This document shows positions 30,672-39,031 of a stretch of 64,000 nucleotides of DNA, piece after piece. A model generated the notes under the pieces. It was given only the letters and a program-made list of their open reading frames with translations. It did no database searches and was not told the DNA's origin. The position numbers and the translations under genes are program-made. Each line of letters opens with the position of its first letter. Position 1 is the stretch's first letter. Origin of the DNA: Mycobacterium neglectum (GTDB taxonomy: Bacteria > Actinomycetota > Actinomycetes > Mycobacteriales > Mycobacteriaceae); the NCBI RefSeq assembly GCF_002591975.1, contig NZ_NVQE01000007.1:62001-126000 (forward strand), written 5' to 3'.

Positions 30672-31328
30672 ATGCATCACGGACCTACACGAATCGTCCT
30701 GGTCACCGGCGGATCGAGCGGCATCGGCGCGGAAATCGCGCAGCAAGTCGCCAGCCCCGACACCCACGTCGTCGTGAACTACCGCAAGCGAGCCGAGCGG
30801 GCCGAGTCAATCGCTGAGGCCATTCGCAGCGCAGGTGGGCATGCGTCGACGCTGCGCGCCGACATCGCCGACGAGGCCGAGTGCGCCGCGATGATCGACA
30901 CCATCGCGGACCGCTTCGGACGCCTGGACGCCGCGATTCTGAACGCGTCGGTCGGCACCGCGTCGGGCGCCGATCTCGGTCATGCGAAGCGCCTCAACCG
31001 CGACGCCCAGCGACGTATTGCGCTCAAGACTGTGCCGCTGATGCCGGTCGGTGGCCGCATCGTCTTCGTCACTAGCCACGCCGCCCATTTCTTCCCCCAT
31101 CGGGCTGTGCCGAAGGGGCAGACGGCCGTCGCCGCGAGCAAGTGGGCGGGCGAAACCGCGCTGTACGCATTGCGGTCGGAGTTCCGCCGCGCCGGTGTGC
31201 ATTTCACGGTGGTGTCCGGCGATGCCGGCGACAAGACATTCGCGGGCGCGATTGCCAAGGCCGCCAACACCGCGAACCCGTCGGGGATCGTGTACGTCGG
31301 CGGCGCTGACTCGCTGATGATCGCCTAG
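30672..31328 (+). CDS. SDR-fold protein lacking the catalytic Tyr
   Basis: 218 residues with a good cofactor motif (VTGGSSGIG) and NAS in place of NNAG. At the active site the usual YxxxK reads VAASK (TAVAASKWAGE), so the catalytic Tyr is Val, although the Lys is kept. The core is also short between the NAS and active-site strands. ATG at 30672 chosen for its GGAAGGAAG ribosome-binding site; an upstream GTG (30627) adds non-conserved residues. May bind NAD(P) without normal reductase activity. Confidence 0.75.
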   Translation: MHHGPTRIVLVTGGSSGIGAEIAQQVASPDTHVVVNYRKRAERAESIAEAIRSAGGHASTLRADIADEAECAAMIDTIADRFGRLDAAILNASVGTASGADLGHAKRLNRDAQRRIALKTVPLMPVGGRIVFVTSHAAHFFPHRAVPKGQTAVAASKWAGETALYALRSEFRRAGVHFTVVSGDAGDKTFAGAIAKAANTANPSGIVYVGGADSLMIA

Positions 31329-31332
31329 GCGC

Positions 31333-31479
31333 TCACTGCAGCGACGAGAGGTTGAAGAAGAACCAACTCGGATCGACATCCATTGCCACGCTGCCGAGAA
31401 GGTTCTCACCATCGAAACTAGCTGTGCTGTAGCGGAATTCGTCACTGTTCGACGCTGCCTCGATGGTCCGGTTGAACAC
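31333..31479 (-). pseudogene. Short coding-like fragment, unknown family
   Basis: A 48-codon frame from GTG 31479 reads VFNRTIEAASNSDEFRYSTA, then SFDGENLLGSVAMDVDPSWF, then FFNLSSLQ and stop. Codon third positions are mostly G/C and the residues look like a folded-protein C-terminus, but an in-frame TGA lies four codons upstream of the GTG. Either a small gene or the 3' remnant of a lost gene. I do not recognise the family. Confidence 0.3.
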
Positions 31480-31502
31480 CGCCGCGTCAGAGACTCATCG
31501 CG

Positions 31503-32396
31503 CTAGGAAGTGATCCCCAGGACGCGCAGCGCGTTCTCCTTGTAGATCAGCGGAATCACCGCGGGGTCGACGTCGAGTTCGTCGAAGTCCCGGCGCCAGC
31601 GGTCCAACTGGATATAGGGATAGTCGGTTCCGAACAACACCTTCGTCCGCAGCTGCCGGCTCGCGGCACGCACCAGTTGCGGCGGAAAGTATTTCGGCGA
31701 CCACCCCGACAGGTCGATGTAGACATTCGTTTTGTGCGTCGCGATCGCGATCTGAGAGTCCACCCAGGGGACCGCGGGGTGCGCCATCACGATCGTCATG
31801 TCCGGGAAGTCGGCGGCGACGTCATCGAGCAGCATCGGATCCGAGTAGCGCAGTTTGATGCGGTGCCCGCCCGGCAGTCCCGCGCCCATGCCCGTCTGTC
31901 CGGTGTGAAAGAGCGCGGGTACGCCTGCCTCGGTGATCGCCTCGTAGATCGGATAGAACTTGCGGTTGTTCGGTTCGAAGGCCTGCATGCTCGGATGGAA
32001 CTTGAAGCCCCTGACCCCGTAGTCGCGGACGAGTTCGTGTACGCGGTGTACCGCGCGGCGCTCATGCCACGGGTCGACGCTGCCGAACGGGATCAACACG
32101 TCGTTGTTGCGTACCGCCCCGGCGATGAGGTCTTCGATCGAGTTCGGCACGTGCCGCATGCCGGTGCGCGCATCGATGGTGAAGACGACCGCAGCCGTGT
32201 TGTGTCTGCGGTACTCGTCGGCGAGTGCGTCGACGCTCGACAGCGCGCCAGGTCCGCGCTTGAAGTAGCGCCCTACCGCGTCGACCAGTTCGTCGTCGTA
32301 CGCCTTGTGGCCGTGGCCATCGACCTCGACGTGCGTGTGGATATCAATGGCCGCGACCCGGTCGAAATCGATTCCGTACTCGTACTTCTCGCCCAT
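31503..32396 (-). CDS. Amidohydrolase family 2 (ACMSD-like) metal hydrolase/decarboxylase
   Basis: 297-residue TIM-barrel metalloenzyme of the amidohydrolase-2/ACMSD group. IDIHTHVEVDGHG has the metal-binding HxH; FKFHPSMQAFEPNN and LFHTGQTGMGAG are central; MAHPAVPW carries another ligand; and LFGTDYPYIQLDRW has the C-terminal Asp. Family members decarboxylate or hydrate aromatic or ring-opened acids, which fits the neighbouring catabolic cluster. Leaderless start (TAGACT-N6-ATG) 35 bases from the divergent DUF1330 gene. Confidence 0.85.
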   Translation of the reverse strand: MGEKYEYGIDFDRVAAIDIHTHVEVDGHGHKAYDDELVDAVGRYFKRGPGALSSVDALADEYRRHNTAAVVFTIDARTGMRHVPNSIEDLIAGAVRNNDVLIPFGSVDPWHERRAVHRVHELVRDYGVRGFKFHPSMQAFEPNNRKFYPIYEAITEAGVPALFHTGQTGMGAGLPGGHRIKLRYSDPMLLDDVAADFPDMTIVMAHPAVPWVDSQIAIATHKTNVYIDLSGWSPKYFPPQLVRAASRQLRTKVLFGTDYPYIQLDRWRRDFDELDVDPAVIPLIYKENALRVLGITS

Positions 32397-32402
32397 ATGC
32401 GC

Positions 32403-32424
32403 AGTCTAGGGCGCGGTGTAGCGT
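32403..32424. promoter_or_regulatory. Back-to-back leaderless promoters
   Basis: Minus strand TAGACT (complement of 32403-32408) lies six bases from the amidohydrolase ATG. Plus strand TAGCGT (32419-32424) lies seven bases from the GTG at 32432. The gap between the two start codons is only 35 bases, so each -35 region falls close to or inside the opposite gene. Confidence 0.5.
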
Positions 32425-32431
32425 CAGCGGC

Positions 32432-32752
32432 GTGACGGTCTATGCGCTCAACCTCTTCGACATCGCCGACCGCGACGAATACCTCGCGTACTCCAAGCGC
32501 TCCCCGCAGGAGGTGGCCAAGCACGGCGGCCGCGTCGTCGCGCTCGGTCAGTTCAACGACTCGATCACCGGCGACATCGAGCCACGCAAGGTGCTGATTC
32601 TCGTCGAATGGGACTCACGCGAAGCGTTCGACAGTTACTGCAACGACCCCGAACTCGCCGATCTGCACGCACACCGGGAGAACGGGTCGTCGTCCTACAT
32701 CTGGCACCTCTTCGACCGCCTCGACGATCTGCGACCGCTGCTCAAGCCTTAG
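32432..32752 (+). CDS. DUF1330-like small dimeric alpha/beta-barrel protein
   Basis: 106 residues. The ferredoxin-like pattern VYALNLFDIADRDEYLAYSKRS, GGRVVALGQFNDSI and VLILVEWDSREAFDSYCNDPELADLH matches the DUF1330 type, often attached to degradation clusters. No enzyme site is evident. GTG start is leaderless. The end carries a ten-base duplication, caagccttag at 32743-32752 and 32753-32762, which spans its own stop and reaches the converging aldehyde dehydrogenase stop. Confidence 0.75.
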   Translation: MTVYALNLFDIADRDEYLAYSKRSPQEVAKHGGRVVALGQFNDSITGDIEPRKVLILVEWDSREAFDSYCNDPELADLHAHRENGSSSYIWHLFDRLDDLRPLLKP

Positions 32753-32758
32753 CAAGCC

Positions 32759-34183
32759 TTAGGCCGGTGAGTAGCCGAGAGTGCCCTTGATCTCCAGGTA
32801 CTCGTCGAAGCCGTACTCACTCCATTCACGGCCGTTGCCGCTGCGCTTGTAGCCACCGAACGGCGTGTTCAGGTCGAACGCGTGGTTGATGGCGACCTGG
32901 CCCGCGCGGATCCGGCGTGCCACCCCACGCGCCGCCTCGATGTCGGCCGCCGAGACGTACCCTGCCAGCCCGTACTCGGTGTCGTTGGCGATTTCGATCG
33001 CGTCGTCGAGGTCGTCGTAGTCCAGGATGCACAGCACCGGCCCGAAGATCTCCTCGCGCGCGATCGTCATGTCGTTGGTGACGTCGGCAAACACCGTCGG
33101 CCTGACGTAGTAACCGGTCTCGAGACCGTCGGGTCGGCCGGGACCGCCCGCCACGACCGTGGCGCCCTCCTCGATGCCCTTCTGGATCAGGCCCTGGATC
33201 TTGTCGAACTGCGCCTTCGACGCCACCGGACCGATGGCCGACTTGTCCGCGAGGTCGCCGACTGTCACCTTTTCGGCCGCGGCCTTCGCGGCGGCGATGG
33301 CTTCGTCCTTGCGGGACTTCGGTACCAACATCCGCGACGGTGCATTACAGCTCTGCCCCGAGTTCGGCATCATCGCCGCCACACCGACGGCGACGTTCTG
33401 CGCGAAGTTGTCGTCGTCGAGCACGATATTCGGACTCTTGCCGCCGAGTTCCTGCGTCACCCGCTTCACCGTCGCCGCCGCATTCCTGGCGACGTCGATG
33501 CCCGCCCGCGTCGAACCGGTGAAGGACACCATGTCGATGTCGGGATGGCTGGACAGCGCGGCGCCGACGCCGGCGCCTTCACCGAAGACCATGTTGTAGA
33601 CACCCGCCGGCGTGCCGGCCGCATCCATGATCTCGGTGAAGATCTGTCCGGAGTAGGGCGCGACCTCCGACGGCTTGAGCACCATCGTGCAGCCCGTCGC
33701 CAGCGCAGGAAACACCTTGCAGGCGATCTGGTTGATCGGCCAGTTCCACGGAGTGATCAGCCCGCACACGCCGATCGGCTCCTTGAAAATCATCGCAGCG
33801 CCGCGCGGCACTTCGAATTCGAAGTTCTTGAGCGCGTCGATGGCACCGTTGAGATGCCCGAGGCCGAGATACACCTGGGTGCCCGAGCCGAGTGACGGTG
33901 GCGCGCCCATCTCCTCGGAGACGGCCTCGCCGAGGTCGGCGGCCCGCTTCTGATACTCGGCCAGGATCGCCTGCAACAGATCGAGGCGCTCTTCGCGGCT
34001 ACTCACCGACCAGGTGGCGAAGGCCTTCCTGGCCGCCTTCACCGCCTTGTCGACATCGGCCGCGGAGCCGATCGCGATCTTGCCGGACACCTGCTCGGTC
34101 GTCGGGTTGTCGACGTCCAGGGTCTTCGGCTCGATCGGGTCGACCCACTGGCCATCGATGTAGAACTTCAGATATTCGCGCAT
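32759..34183 (-). CDS. Aldehyde dehydrogenase (NAD(P)+)
   Basis: 474-residue ALDH superfamily enzyme. Visible: ITPWNWPINQIACKVFPAL (cofactor/substrate), FTGSTRAGIDV (Rossmann), the catalytic Glu in QELGGKSPNIVLDD, the catalytic Cys in NSGQSCNAPSRM, and the C-terminal FGGYKRSGNGRE. Oxidises an aldehyde to an acid. Last gene of the minus-strand catabolic run; directly behind the ThDP lyase, so it may take the lyase's aldehyde product. ATG at 34183 with AAGGAAGAG; longer frames run into the ThDP gene. Confidence 0.92.
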   Translation of the reverse strand: MREYLKFYIDGQWVDPIEPKTLDVDNPTTEQVSGKIAIGSAADVDKAVKAARKAFATWSVSSREERLDLLQAILAEYQKRAADLGEAVSEEMGAPPSLGSGTQVYLGLGHLNGAIDALKNFEFEVPRGAAMIFKEPIGVCGLITPWNWPINQIACKVFPALATGCTMVLKPSEVAPYSGQIFTEIMDAAGTPAGVYNMVFGEGAGVGAALSSHPDIDMVSFTGSTRAGIDVARNAAATVKRVTQELGGKSPNIVLDDDNFAQNVAVGVAAMMPNSGQSCNAPSRMLVPKSRKDEAIAAAKAAAEKVTVGDLADKSAIGPVASKAQFDKIQGLIQKGIEEGATVVAGGPGRPDGLETGYYVRPTVFADVTNDMTIAREEIFGPVLCILDYDDLDDAIEIANDTEYGLAGYVSAADIEAARGVARRIRAGQVAINHAFDLNTPFGGYKRSGNGREWSEYGFDEYLEIKGTLGYSPA

Positions 34184-34216
34184 GAGTTCACTCTTCCTTA
34201 AATGCTTGCCGTTTTT

Positions 34217-34231
34217 CGCGGTTCGACCGCG
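34217..34231. terminator. Small hairpin between ThDP lyase and aldehyde dehydrogenase
   Basis: CGCGGT-TCG-ACCGCG, a perfect six-base stem, four bases after the ThDP lyase stop on the minus strand. No T-tract in the transcribed direction, so full termination is unlikely. Confidence 0.4.
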
Positions 34232-34235
34232 GCGC

Positions 34236-35948
34236 TTACTGGGTGCCTTCTGCATACCAGGTGCGGAATCTGTCGTACTTCGGCATCTCCTCGGAGTTGG
34301 CCTTGGGGTCGATACATACGTGCACCACACCGACTTTGCCGCTCGCGTAGGCGCGGGCGATGGCCGGTCCGATCTCATCTTCCTTCTCGACGAATTCGCC
34401 GTGGCAGCCGAAGCCCTCGGCGATCTTGTCCATCCGGACGTCCTTGCTCCAGTGCACGCCGGGCTGCGGCGACGGCTGGGAGAACGTGCGCTTGTAGACA
34501 CCCACCTCCAGGCCCCACTGATGGTCGACGCCAACGACGCACACCAGCGGGAGATTCAGCCGGGCCGCGGTCTCGAGCTCGGCGATATGGAACAGGAATG
34601 CCGAGTCGCTTGTCAGCAGCATCACCGGCCGCTTGCCGCCCTCGGCAACCGATGCGCCGACCGCATAGGGCAGGCCTGTGCCGAGATGACCGAAGTTCTG
34701 GTTCCAGATCACGTCGCGCGGCTTGGACTGCGAGTACGTCCACTGGAAGATCACCGTCGCGCCGCCGTCGCGCACCATGATGCCGTCCTCGAGCTCCTTG
34801 AACGCCTTGGTGGACTCGACGACATACCGCGCCGGATGAATCGGCGACCGTCCCGACGGCGCATTCTCGGCCAACTGCGCGAGTTCGTCGGCATCGGCTT
34901 TGACGAGCTTCTCGAGGTTGGCCGACGGCGCGCGCGGGGTGTCGCGCAGCGCCTCGACGAGCTGCGGCACGACACCGCGCAGATCGCCTACCAGCGGTAC
35001 GTCGAACTGGCGGTTGACGCCGATGGCGGCCGGGTCCTGCTCGACGTACACCCATTTGCGGTTGGCGTCGTTGCCCGCCCAGTGCTGGGTACGGCCGTAA
35101 TGCATCGGCTCACCGAGTTCGGTTCCCAGCGCGACACACAGGTCGGATTCCTCGACGGCCTCGTTGGCGGCCGGCGAGAACAGGTAGGGGAACGTCCGAT
35201 CCTGCAGTCCCGGGATGTACGACGTGCCTCCGGAGGTCTGGATGACGGGGCAGGCCATCAGCTCGGCCAGCTCTTTGACCTCCTGCTGGGTGCGCGACGT
35301 GTGCACGCCGTGGCCCACCAACAGGATCGGGCTCTTCGCCTCACGGATCAGCTTCGCGGCCTCGGCGACCTCACGCGCACCCGCACCTTGGTTCACGAGT
35401 CGATACCGGTTGGGCGGCAGAGGATCTGCGACATCGAGCTCGTCGAGAATCACGTGCGACGGGAACTCGATGTAGGACGGTCCCGGAGTTCCGGACATCG
35501 AGCGGCGGATCGCCTCGCGGATGATCTCGTCGGTCTGGTCGGCGTACTCGATCGAGCTGCTGTACTTGACGGAGGCCGCGAAAAGCGGTTCCTGCTGGAT
35601 GAATTGGATGCGACCGCGACGCACGCGCCGCTCGGTGATACGGGCGCGCTGGCCGCCGAGGAAGATCACCGGCGAGTTCTCCACCAAGGCGCACTGGATT
35701 GCACCGGCGATGTTCGCCATACCCGGACCGAGGGTGCCGATGCACAGACCGGGCTTGCCGGTCATCCGCGAGGCCGCCTCCGCCATGAAGCCGGCGCTCA
35801 ACTCGTGGTGGGGCGCCACTACCGACCAACCGCGGGCATCTGCCTCGGAGAACATGTGCACGAAGTTGGGGTCCGGGATGCCGAACAGCGTGTTGACGCC
35901 CTCGGCCTCGAACAGGTCGAGAATGCGCTTGTAGACGGGTACACCCAT
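34236..35948 (-). CDS. ThDP-dependent lyase (acetolactate synthase / 2-hydroxyacyl-CoA lyase-like)
   Basis: 570 residues with the three-domain ThDP fold: an N-terminal Pyr domain with the activating Glu (VVAPHHELSAGFMAEAAS), a middle domain (ILLVGHGVHTSRTQQEV), and a PP domain. The PP-domain motif GDG...NN is altered here: SDSAFLFHIAELETAARLNL then VCVVGVDHQWG, so Gly is Ser and the NN pair is VD. Oxalyl-CoA decarboxylase and 2-hydroxyacyl-CoA lyase are the nearest types. In a CoA-based cluster an alpha-oxidation C-C cleavage giving an aldehyde for the next gene is attractive. The RBS before ATG 35948 is AGGAG-like. Confidence 0.8.
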   Translation of the reverse strand: MGVPVYKRILDLFEAEGVNTLFGIPDPNFVHMFSEADARGWSVVAPHHELSAGFMAEAASRMTGKPGLCIGTLGPGMANIAGAIQCALVENSPVIFLGGQRARITERRVRRGRIQFIQQEPLFAASVKYSSSIEYADQTDEIIREAIRRSMSGTPGPSYIEFPSHVILDELDVADPLPPNRYRLVNQGAGAREVAEAAKLIREAKSPILLVGHGVHTSRTQQEVKELAELMACPVIQTSGGTSYIPGLQDRTFPYLFSPAANEAVEESDLCVALGTELGEPMHYGRTQHWAGNDANRKWVYVEQDPAAIGVNRQFDVPLVGDLRGVVPQLVEALRDTPRAPSANLEKLVKADADELAQLAENAPSGRSPIHPARYVVESTKAFKELEDGIMVRDGGATVIFQWTYSQSKPRDVIWNQNFGHLGTGLPYAVGASVAEGGKRPVMLLTSDSAFLFHIAELETAARLNLPLVCVVGVDHQWGLEVGVYKRTFSQPSPQPGVHWSKDVRMDKIAEGFGCHGEFVEKEDEIGPAIARAYASGKVGVVHVCIDPKANSEEMPKYDRFRTWYAEGTQ

Positions 35949-35967
35949 GTGAAACTCCTTGATTCCC

Positions 35968-36918
35968 TTATAGATAGCGTTGAGCTAAGTGTTTGCGATG
36001 AGCTGACGGCGAACCGAACAGTGAGCGGTTGAGGGCGGCGCGTTTGAGATAGACGTGGATGCCGCTCTCCCACGTGTAGCCGATGCCGCCGTGTAGCTGC
36101 ATGGCCTTGCCCGCGATGTCGACGGCCGATCCGCAGGCGTGTGACTTGGCCATGGCGGCGGCGACATCGGCGTCGGGGTCGTCGTCGACGATGGCTTGGA
36201 CCGCGGCGCCGACGAGTTGGCGCGACACCGAGATGGCGACGAGCATGTCGGCGCACGCGTGCTTGACGGCCTGAAACGAGCCGATCGGCCTGCCGAACTG
36301 CTCGCGCACCTTCGCGTAGCCCACCGTCGCGGTCAGCATCGCCTCCGACACACCCAGGCTGTCGCACGCGACGGCCACCGCCGCCCGATCACGCAGTCTT
36401 TGCACCGCAGCGGCGGGATCCCCATCGAACTGCAGCACCTCAGCGGTGTCGGTCGCCGTGACCGTGGCCAGTCTGCGTGTCTCGTCGAGCACCGGCCTCG
36501 CGGTGACGGTCGGTGCACTGACTGCGACGCCGCCTTCGGTGAGGACGAGGATCCGGTCGGCACCCTCGGCGTCGGGCACAAAATCCGATTCGATCGCGAC
36601 GGCCAGCCTGATCGCCCCGGACGCCACGTCGGTCAGCAGTTCATCACGAGTATCGCTGGGCTGCAGCGCCTTCAATGTGCCGACCGCCAGGACAGCGCTA
36701 CCGAGATAGCTGTTGGTGTTTGCGGCGCGTCCTATCTCCTCGCAGACCACCGCAGTTTCAGCGAACGTCGCACCGGCGCCTCCGAACTGTTCTGGCACTT
36801 CCAGCCCGACCCAGCCCGCGTCGACGAGCACCGGCCAGCCTACCGCGCGGTCCTTGGCCAGCAAATCGCCTGCGATTGAGCGCAACTCGTCGTGGAACTC
36901 GGAATAGTCGGCGGCCAT
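35968..36918 (-). CDS. Acyl-CoA dehydrogenase, small partner subunit (pair 1)
   Basis: 316-residue acyl-CoA dehydrogenase-fold protein. It lacks the FAD-contact SEPEAGSD segment seen in the gene before it, but keeps the C-terminal helices KVREQFGRPIGSFQAVKHACADM and LHGGIGYTWESGIHVYLKRA. This complementary build is what actinobacterial heterotetrameric (alpha2beta2) steroid-type ACADs show. The start ATG overlaps the stop of the partner gene by one base (TGATG). It would introduce a 2,3-double bond in a bulky acyl-CoA together with the partner. Confidence 0.85.
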   Translation of the reverse strand: MAADYSEFHDELRSIAGDLLAKDRAVGWPVLVDAGWVGLEVPEQFGGAGATFAETAVVCEEIGRAANTNSYLGSAVLAVGTLKALQPSDTRDELLTDVASGAIRLAVAIESDFVPDAEGADRILVLTEGGVAVSAPTVTARPVLDETRRLATVTATDTAEVLQFDGDPAAAVQRLRDRAAVAVACDSLGVSEAMLTATVGYAKVREQFGRPIGSFQAVKHACADMLVAISVSRQLVGAAVQAIVDDDPDADVAAAMAKSHACGSAVDIAGKAMQLHGGIGYTWESGIHVYLKRAALNRSLFGSPSAHRKHLAQRYL

Positions 36919-38123
36919 CAGACGGCACTCGGTTCTCGCGGAAGGCCCAGCCCGCGCTCGCCGATGATGGTGCGCTGGATCTCGCTCGCCCCACCGGGGA
37001 TCGTCCACTCCCACGACCCGATGAAGTCGAGCATCCAGGCGCCGGACTCCCAGCCGCTGGACATCGGCTTGGCCAACTCGGTGTGGGCGGCCAGTCCCCC
37101 GACCTCCGCGCCGAAATCCGTCATCCGCTGCAACAGCTCGCTATAGAACAGCTTGACGATGGATGCGTCGGCGGGGCCGGCGGTACCAGCCTCGGCGGAC
37201 TCGACGACTTTCCTGCACAGCCCGCGCAGGCCGGTGAGCTCGATCTCAAACTGTGCCAGTCGATCCGCCACGATCGGATCGTCGACCGGGCTGCTCTCGA
37301 GTAGCCACTTGAAGCCGGCATTACCGAGACGCTCGGCGAGTTCGAGCATCGTCATGCCACGTTCCGCGCCGAGTGTTGCCTGGGCGACCTGCCATCCCTG
37401 GTTCTCGGTGCCGATGAGGTTGGCGGCGGGGATGCTCACATCGTTGAGGAACACCTCGCAGAAGTGTGAATCCCCGATCGCATTGCGGATCGGCCGCACG
37501 TCGACGCCGGGTGTCGTCATATCCAGCAGGAAATACGAGATGCCCTTGCGTTTAGGGGCGTCGGGGTCGGTGCGGGCCAACAACAGGCACCAGTCGGCGT
37601 GCATACCGCCGCTGGCCCAGAGCTTCTGGCCGTTGACGATGAAGACGTCACCTTCGCGTCGCGCGGTGGTGCGCAGGCCGGCAAGATCGGACCCGGCCTC
37701 GGGCTCCGAGAAGCCCTGCACCCAGATCTCCCCGTCGAGTATCGCCGGAAGGTGACGACGGCGCTGATCTTCGGTACCGGCGACCAGCAGGGTCGATGCC
37801 GCGTGGTGGATCCCGACGAACGCGAGCACCAGCCGCGGCGCGTCGTGGGCGGCCAGCTCCTGGTACAGCACCACCTGCTCGGCCACTGAGAGACCGCCGC
37901 CCCATTCGCGGGGCCAGTGCGGGACGGCGAAGCCCGCGCTGCGCAACTCGGCGAACCACGACTTCTGGAACGCGACGAATTCCTCTTCGGTGGCGCCGGT
38001 TTGGGCCTGACGCCAATCGCTCGGGATGTGGTCAACGCACCACGCGCGCACACTTTGCCGAAACTGAGCTTGTGCAGGAGAATCCCCTGAAAACTCTCGC
38101 ATATCTTCAGTTTCGCCGGTCAT
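36918..38123 (-). CDS. Acyl-CoA dehydrogenase, large partner subunit (pair 1)
   Basis: 401 residues with N-terminal helices, FAD-binding VQGFSEPEAGSDLAGLRTTARREGD (two stretches) and FIVNGQKLWASGGMHADWC, and a C-terminal end SWEWTIPGGASEIQRTIIGERGLGLPR typical of FadE large chains. Coupled by overlapping codons to both neighbours: the Gfo/Idh gene before it (ATGA) and the small partner after it (TGATG). Likely forms a heteromer with 35968-36918. Confidence 0.88.
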   Translation of the reverse strand: MTGETEDMREFSGDSPAQAQFRQSVRAWCVDHIPSDWRQAQTGATEEEFVAFQKSWFAELRSAGFAVPHWPREWGGGLSVAEQVVLYQELAAHDAPRLVLAFVGIHHAASTLLVAGTEDQRRRHLPAILDGEIWVQGFSEPEAGSDLAGLRTTARREGDVFIVNGQKLWASGGMHADWCLLLARTDPDAPKRKGISYFLLDMTTPGVDVRPIRNAIGDSHFCEVFLNDVSIPAANLIGTENQGWQVAQATLGAERGMTMLELAERLGNAGFKWLLESSPVDDPIVADRLAQFEIELTGLRGLCRKVVESAEAGTAGPADASIVKLFYSELLQRMTDFGAEVGGLAAHTELAKPMSSGWESGAWMLDFIGSWEWTIPGGASEIQRTIIGERGLGLPREPSAV

Positions 38124-39031
38124 GAGGTGGCCCGTAGCTGATCCATGGCACGGGCTACCGCGACACCGTCGTCGAACGAGGGAGTGATCTGCGTGCCGGT
38201 CCGGACCGCTTCGACGACCTCGCCGAGAAACGCCGACAATGCCGGTGGCGGCGACCGCCGTGGCGCGGGCGGGAATTCGAACGTCTGCGGGTCCTCACCC
38301 GGCCGATGGACGACCAATGTCGTGTCTGCGCTCAGTTCAATAGAGCCCCCGCTGCCGAGCAGCGTCGCACGTGGTGCGAGGGGAACCGCCGCGGCGAAGC
38401 CGGTGTCGTGCGCGGCGGTGCAGCCATTCGCCATCGTGAACCATGCCGAATACGCATCCTCGGCTGTCGCCTCGCGCGGCGATCCGTCGATGCGGGTCAC
38501 TCCACCGCAGTCGGCGACCTCGCTGTTGAACAGCCACCGGGTGAAGTCGATCAGATGCGATCCGTAGGCGCCGATCCAGCCGCCACCGAGCTTACGGTCG
38601 TTGATCCAACCGAACTTGCGGCCACGCAGTCCGCTGCCGTAGAACGTCCAGTTCAAATGTATTGGTGTGCCGATGATTCCATCGTCAGCGAGCTGCTTGA
38701 CCTTCGCCCACGACTCGTTGTAGCGGAACTCGAAATTCAGGAAGTGCAGCACCCCGTCTGCGCGTTTCCGCATCGCCTCGGCCTCGGCCGCGTCGCGCCC
38801 GAACGGTTTGTCGCACAGCACCGCGTGCCCGTGGTCGATTGCGGCGCTCACGTGATCGACGTGCATGAAGGGCGGCGAGTGCACCGAGACCAGGTCGACG
38901 TCCGACGCCATGGCGTTCTGCACCGCGACGACGTCACGCGGGCTGATCACCTCGACATCGAGTCCGAGGCTCTCGTAGACCGGGGCGGCGGCGTGCTTGC
39001 CGAAGCCGGTCCCGATGACGGCCACCTTCAT
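38120..39031 (-). CDS. Gfo/Idh/MocA-family oxidoreductase
   Basis: 303-residue NAD(P)-dependent oxidoreductase. Rossmann start KVAVIGTGFGKHAAAPVYES, the family EKP loop as CDKPFGRDAAEA, and the substrate domain GAYGSHLIDFTRWLF. It usually acts on sugars or cyclic polyols; a role on a ring compound is possible here. It sits inside the run of acyl-CoA dehydrogenases and is coupled to both (ATGA overlaps at both ends), so it belongs to the pathway. ATG at 39031; an upstream frame would overlap the preceding gene. Confidence 0.85.
   Translation of the reverse strand: MKVAVIGTGFGKHAAAPVYESLGLDVEVISPRDVVAVQNAMASDVDLVSVHSPPFMHVDHVSAAIDHGHAVLCDKPFGRDAAEAEAMRKRADGVLHFLNFEFRYNESWAKVKQLADDGIIGTPIHLNWTFYGSGLRGRKFGWINDRKLGGGWIGAYGSHLIDFTRWLFNSEVADCGGVTRIDGSPREATAEDAYSAWFTMANGCTAAHDTGFAAAVPLAPRATLLGSGGSIELSADTTLVVHRPGEDPQTFEFPPAPRRSPPPALSAFLGEVVEAVRTGTQITPSFDDGVAVARAMDQLRATS

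Noticed and set aside
34182-36032. 616-codon open frame on the plus strand opposite the ThDP lyase
   Set aside because: A codon-bias shadow of the well-supported minus-strand enzyme; the translation is Arg/His/Val-rich with no recognisable domain. Similar long antisense frames at 417-1832, 40791-42491, 45240-46607 and 28261-29598 were rejected for the same reason.
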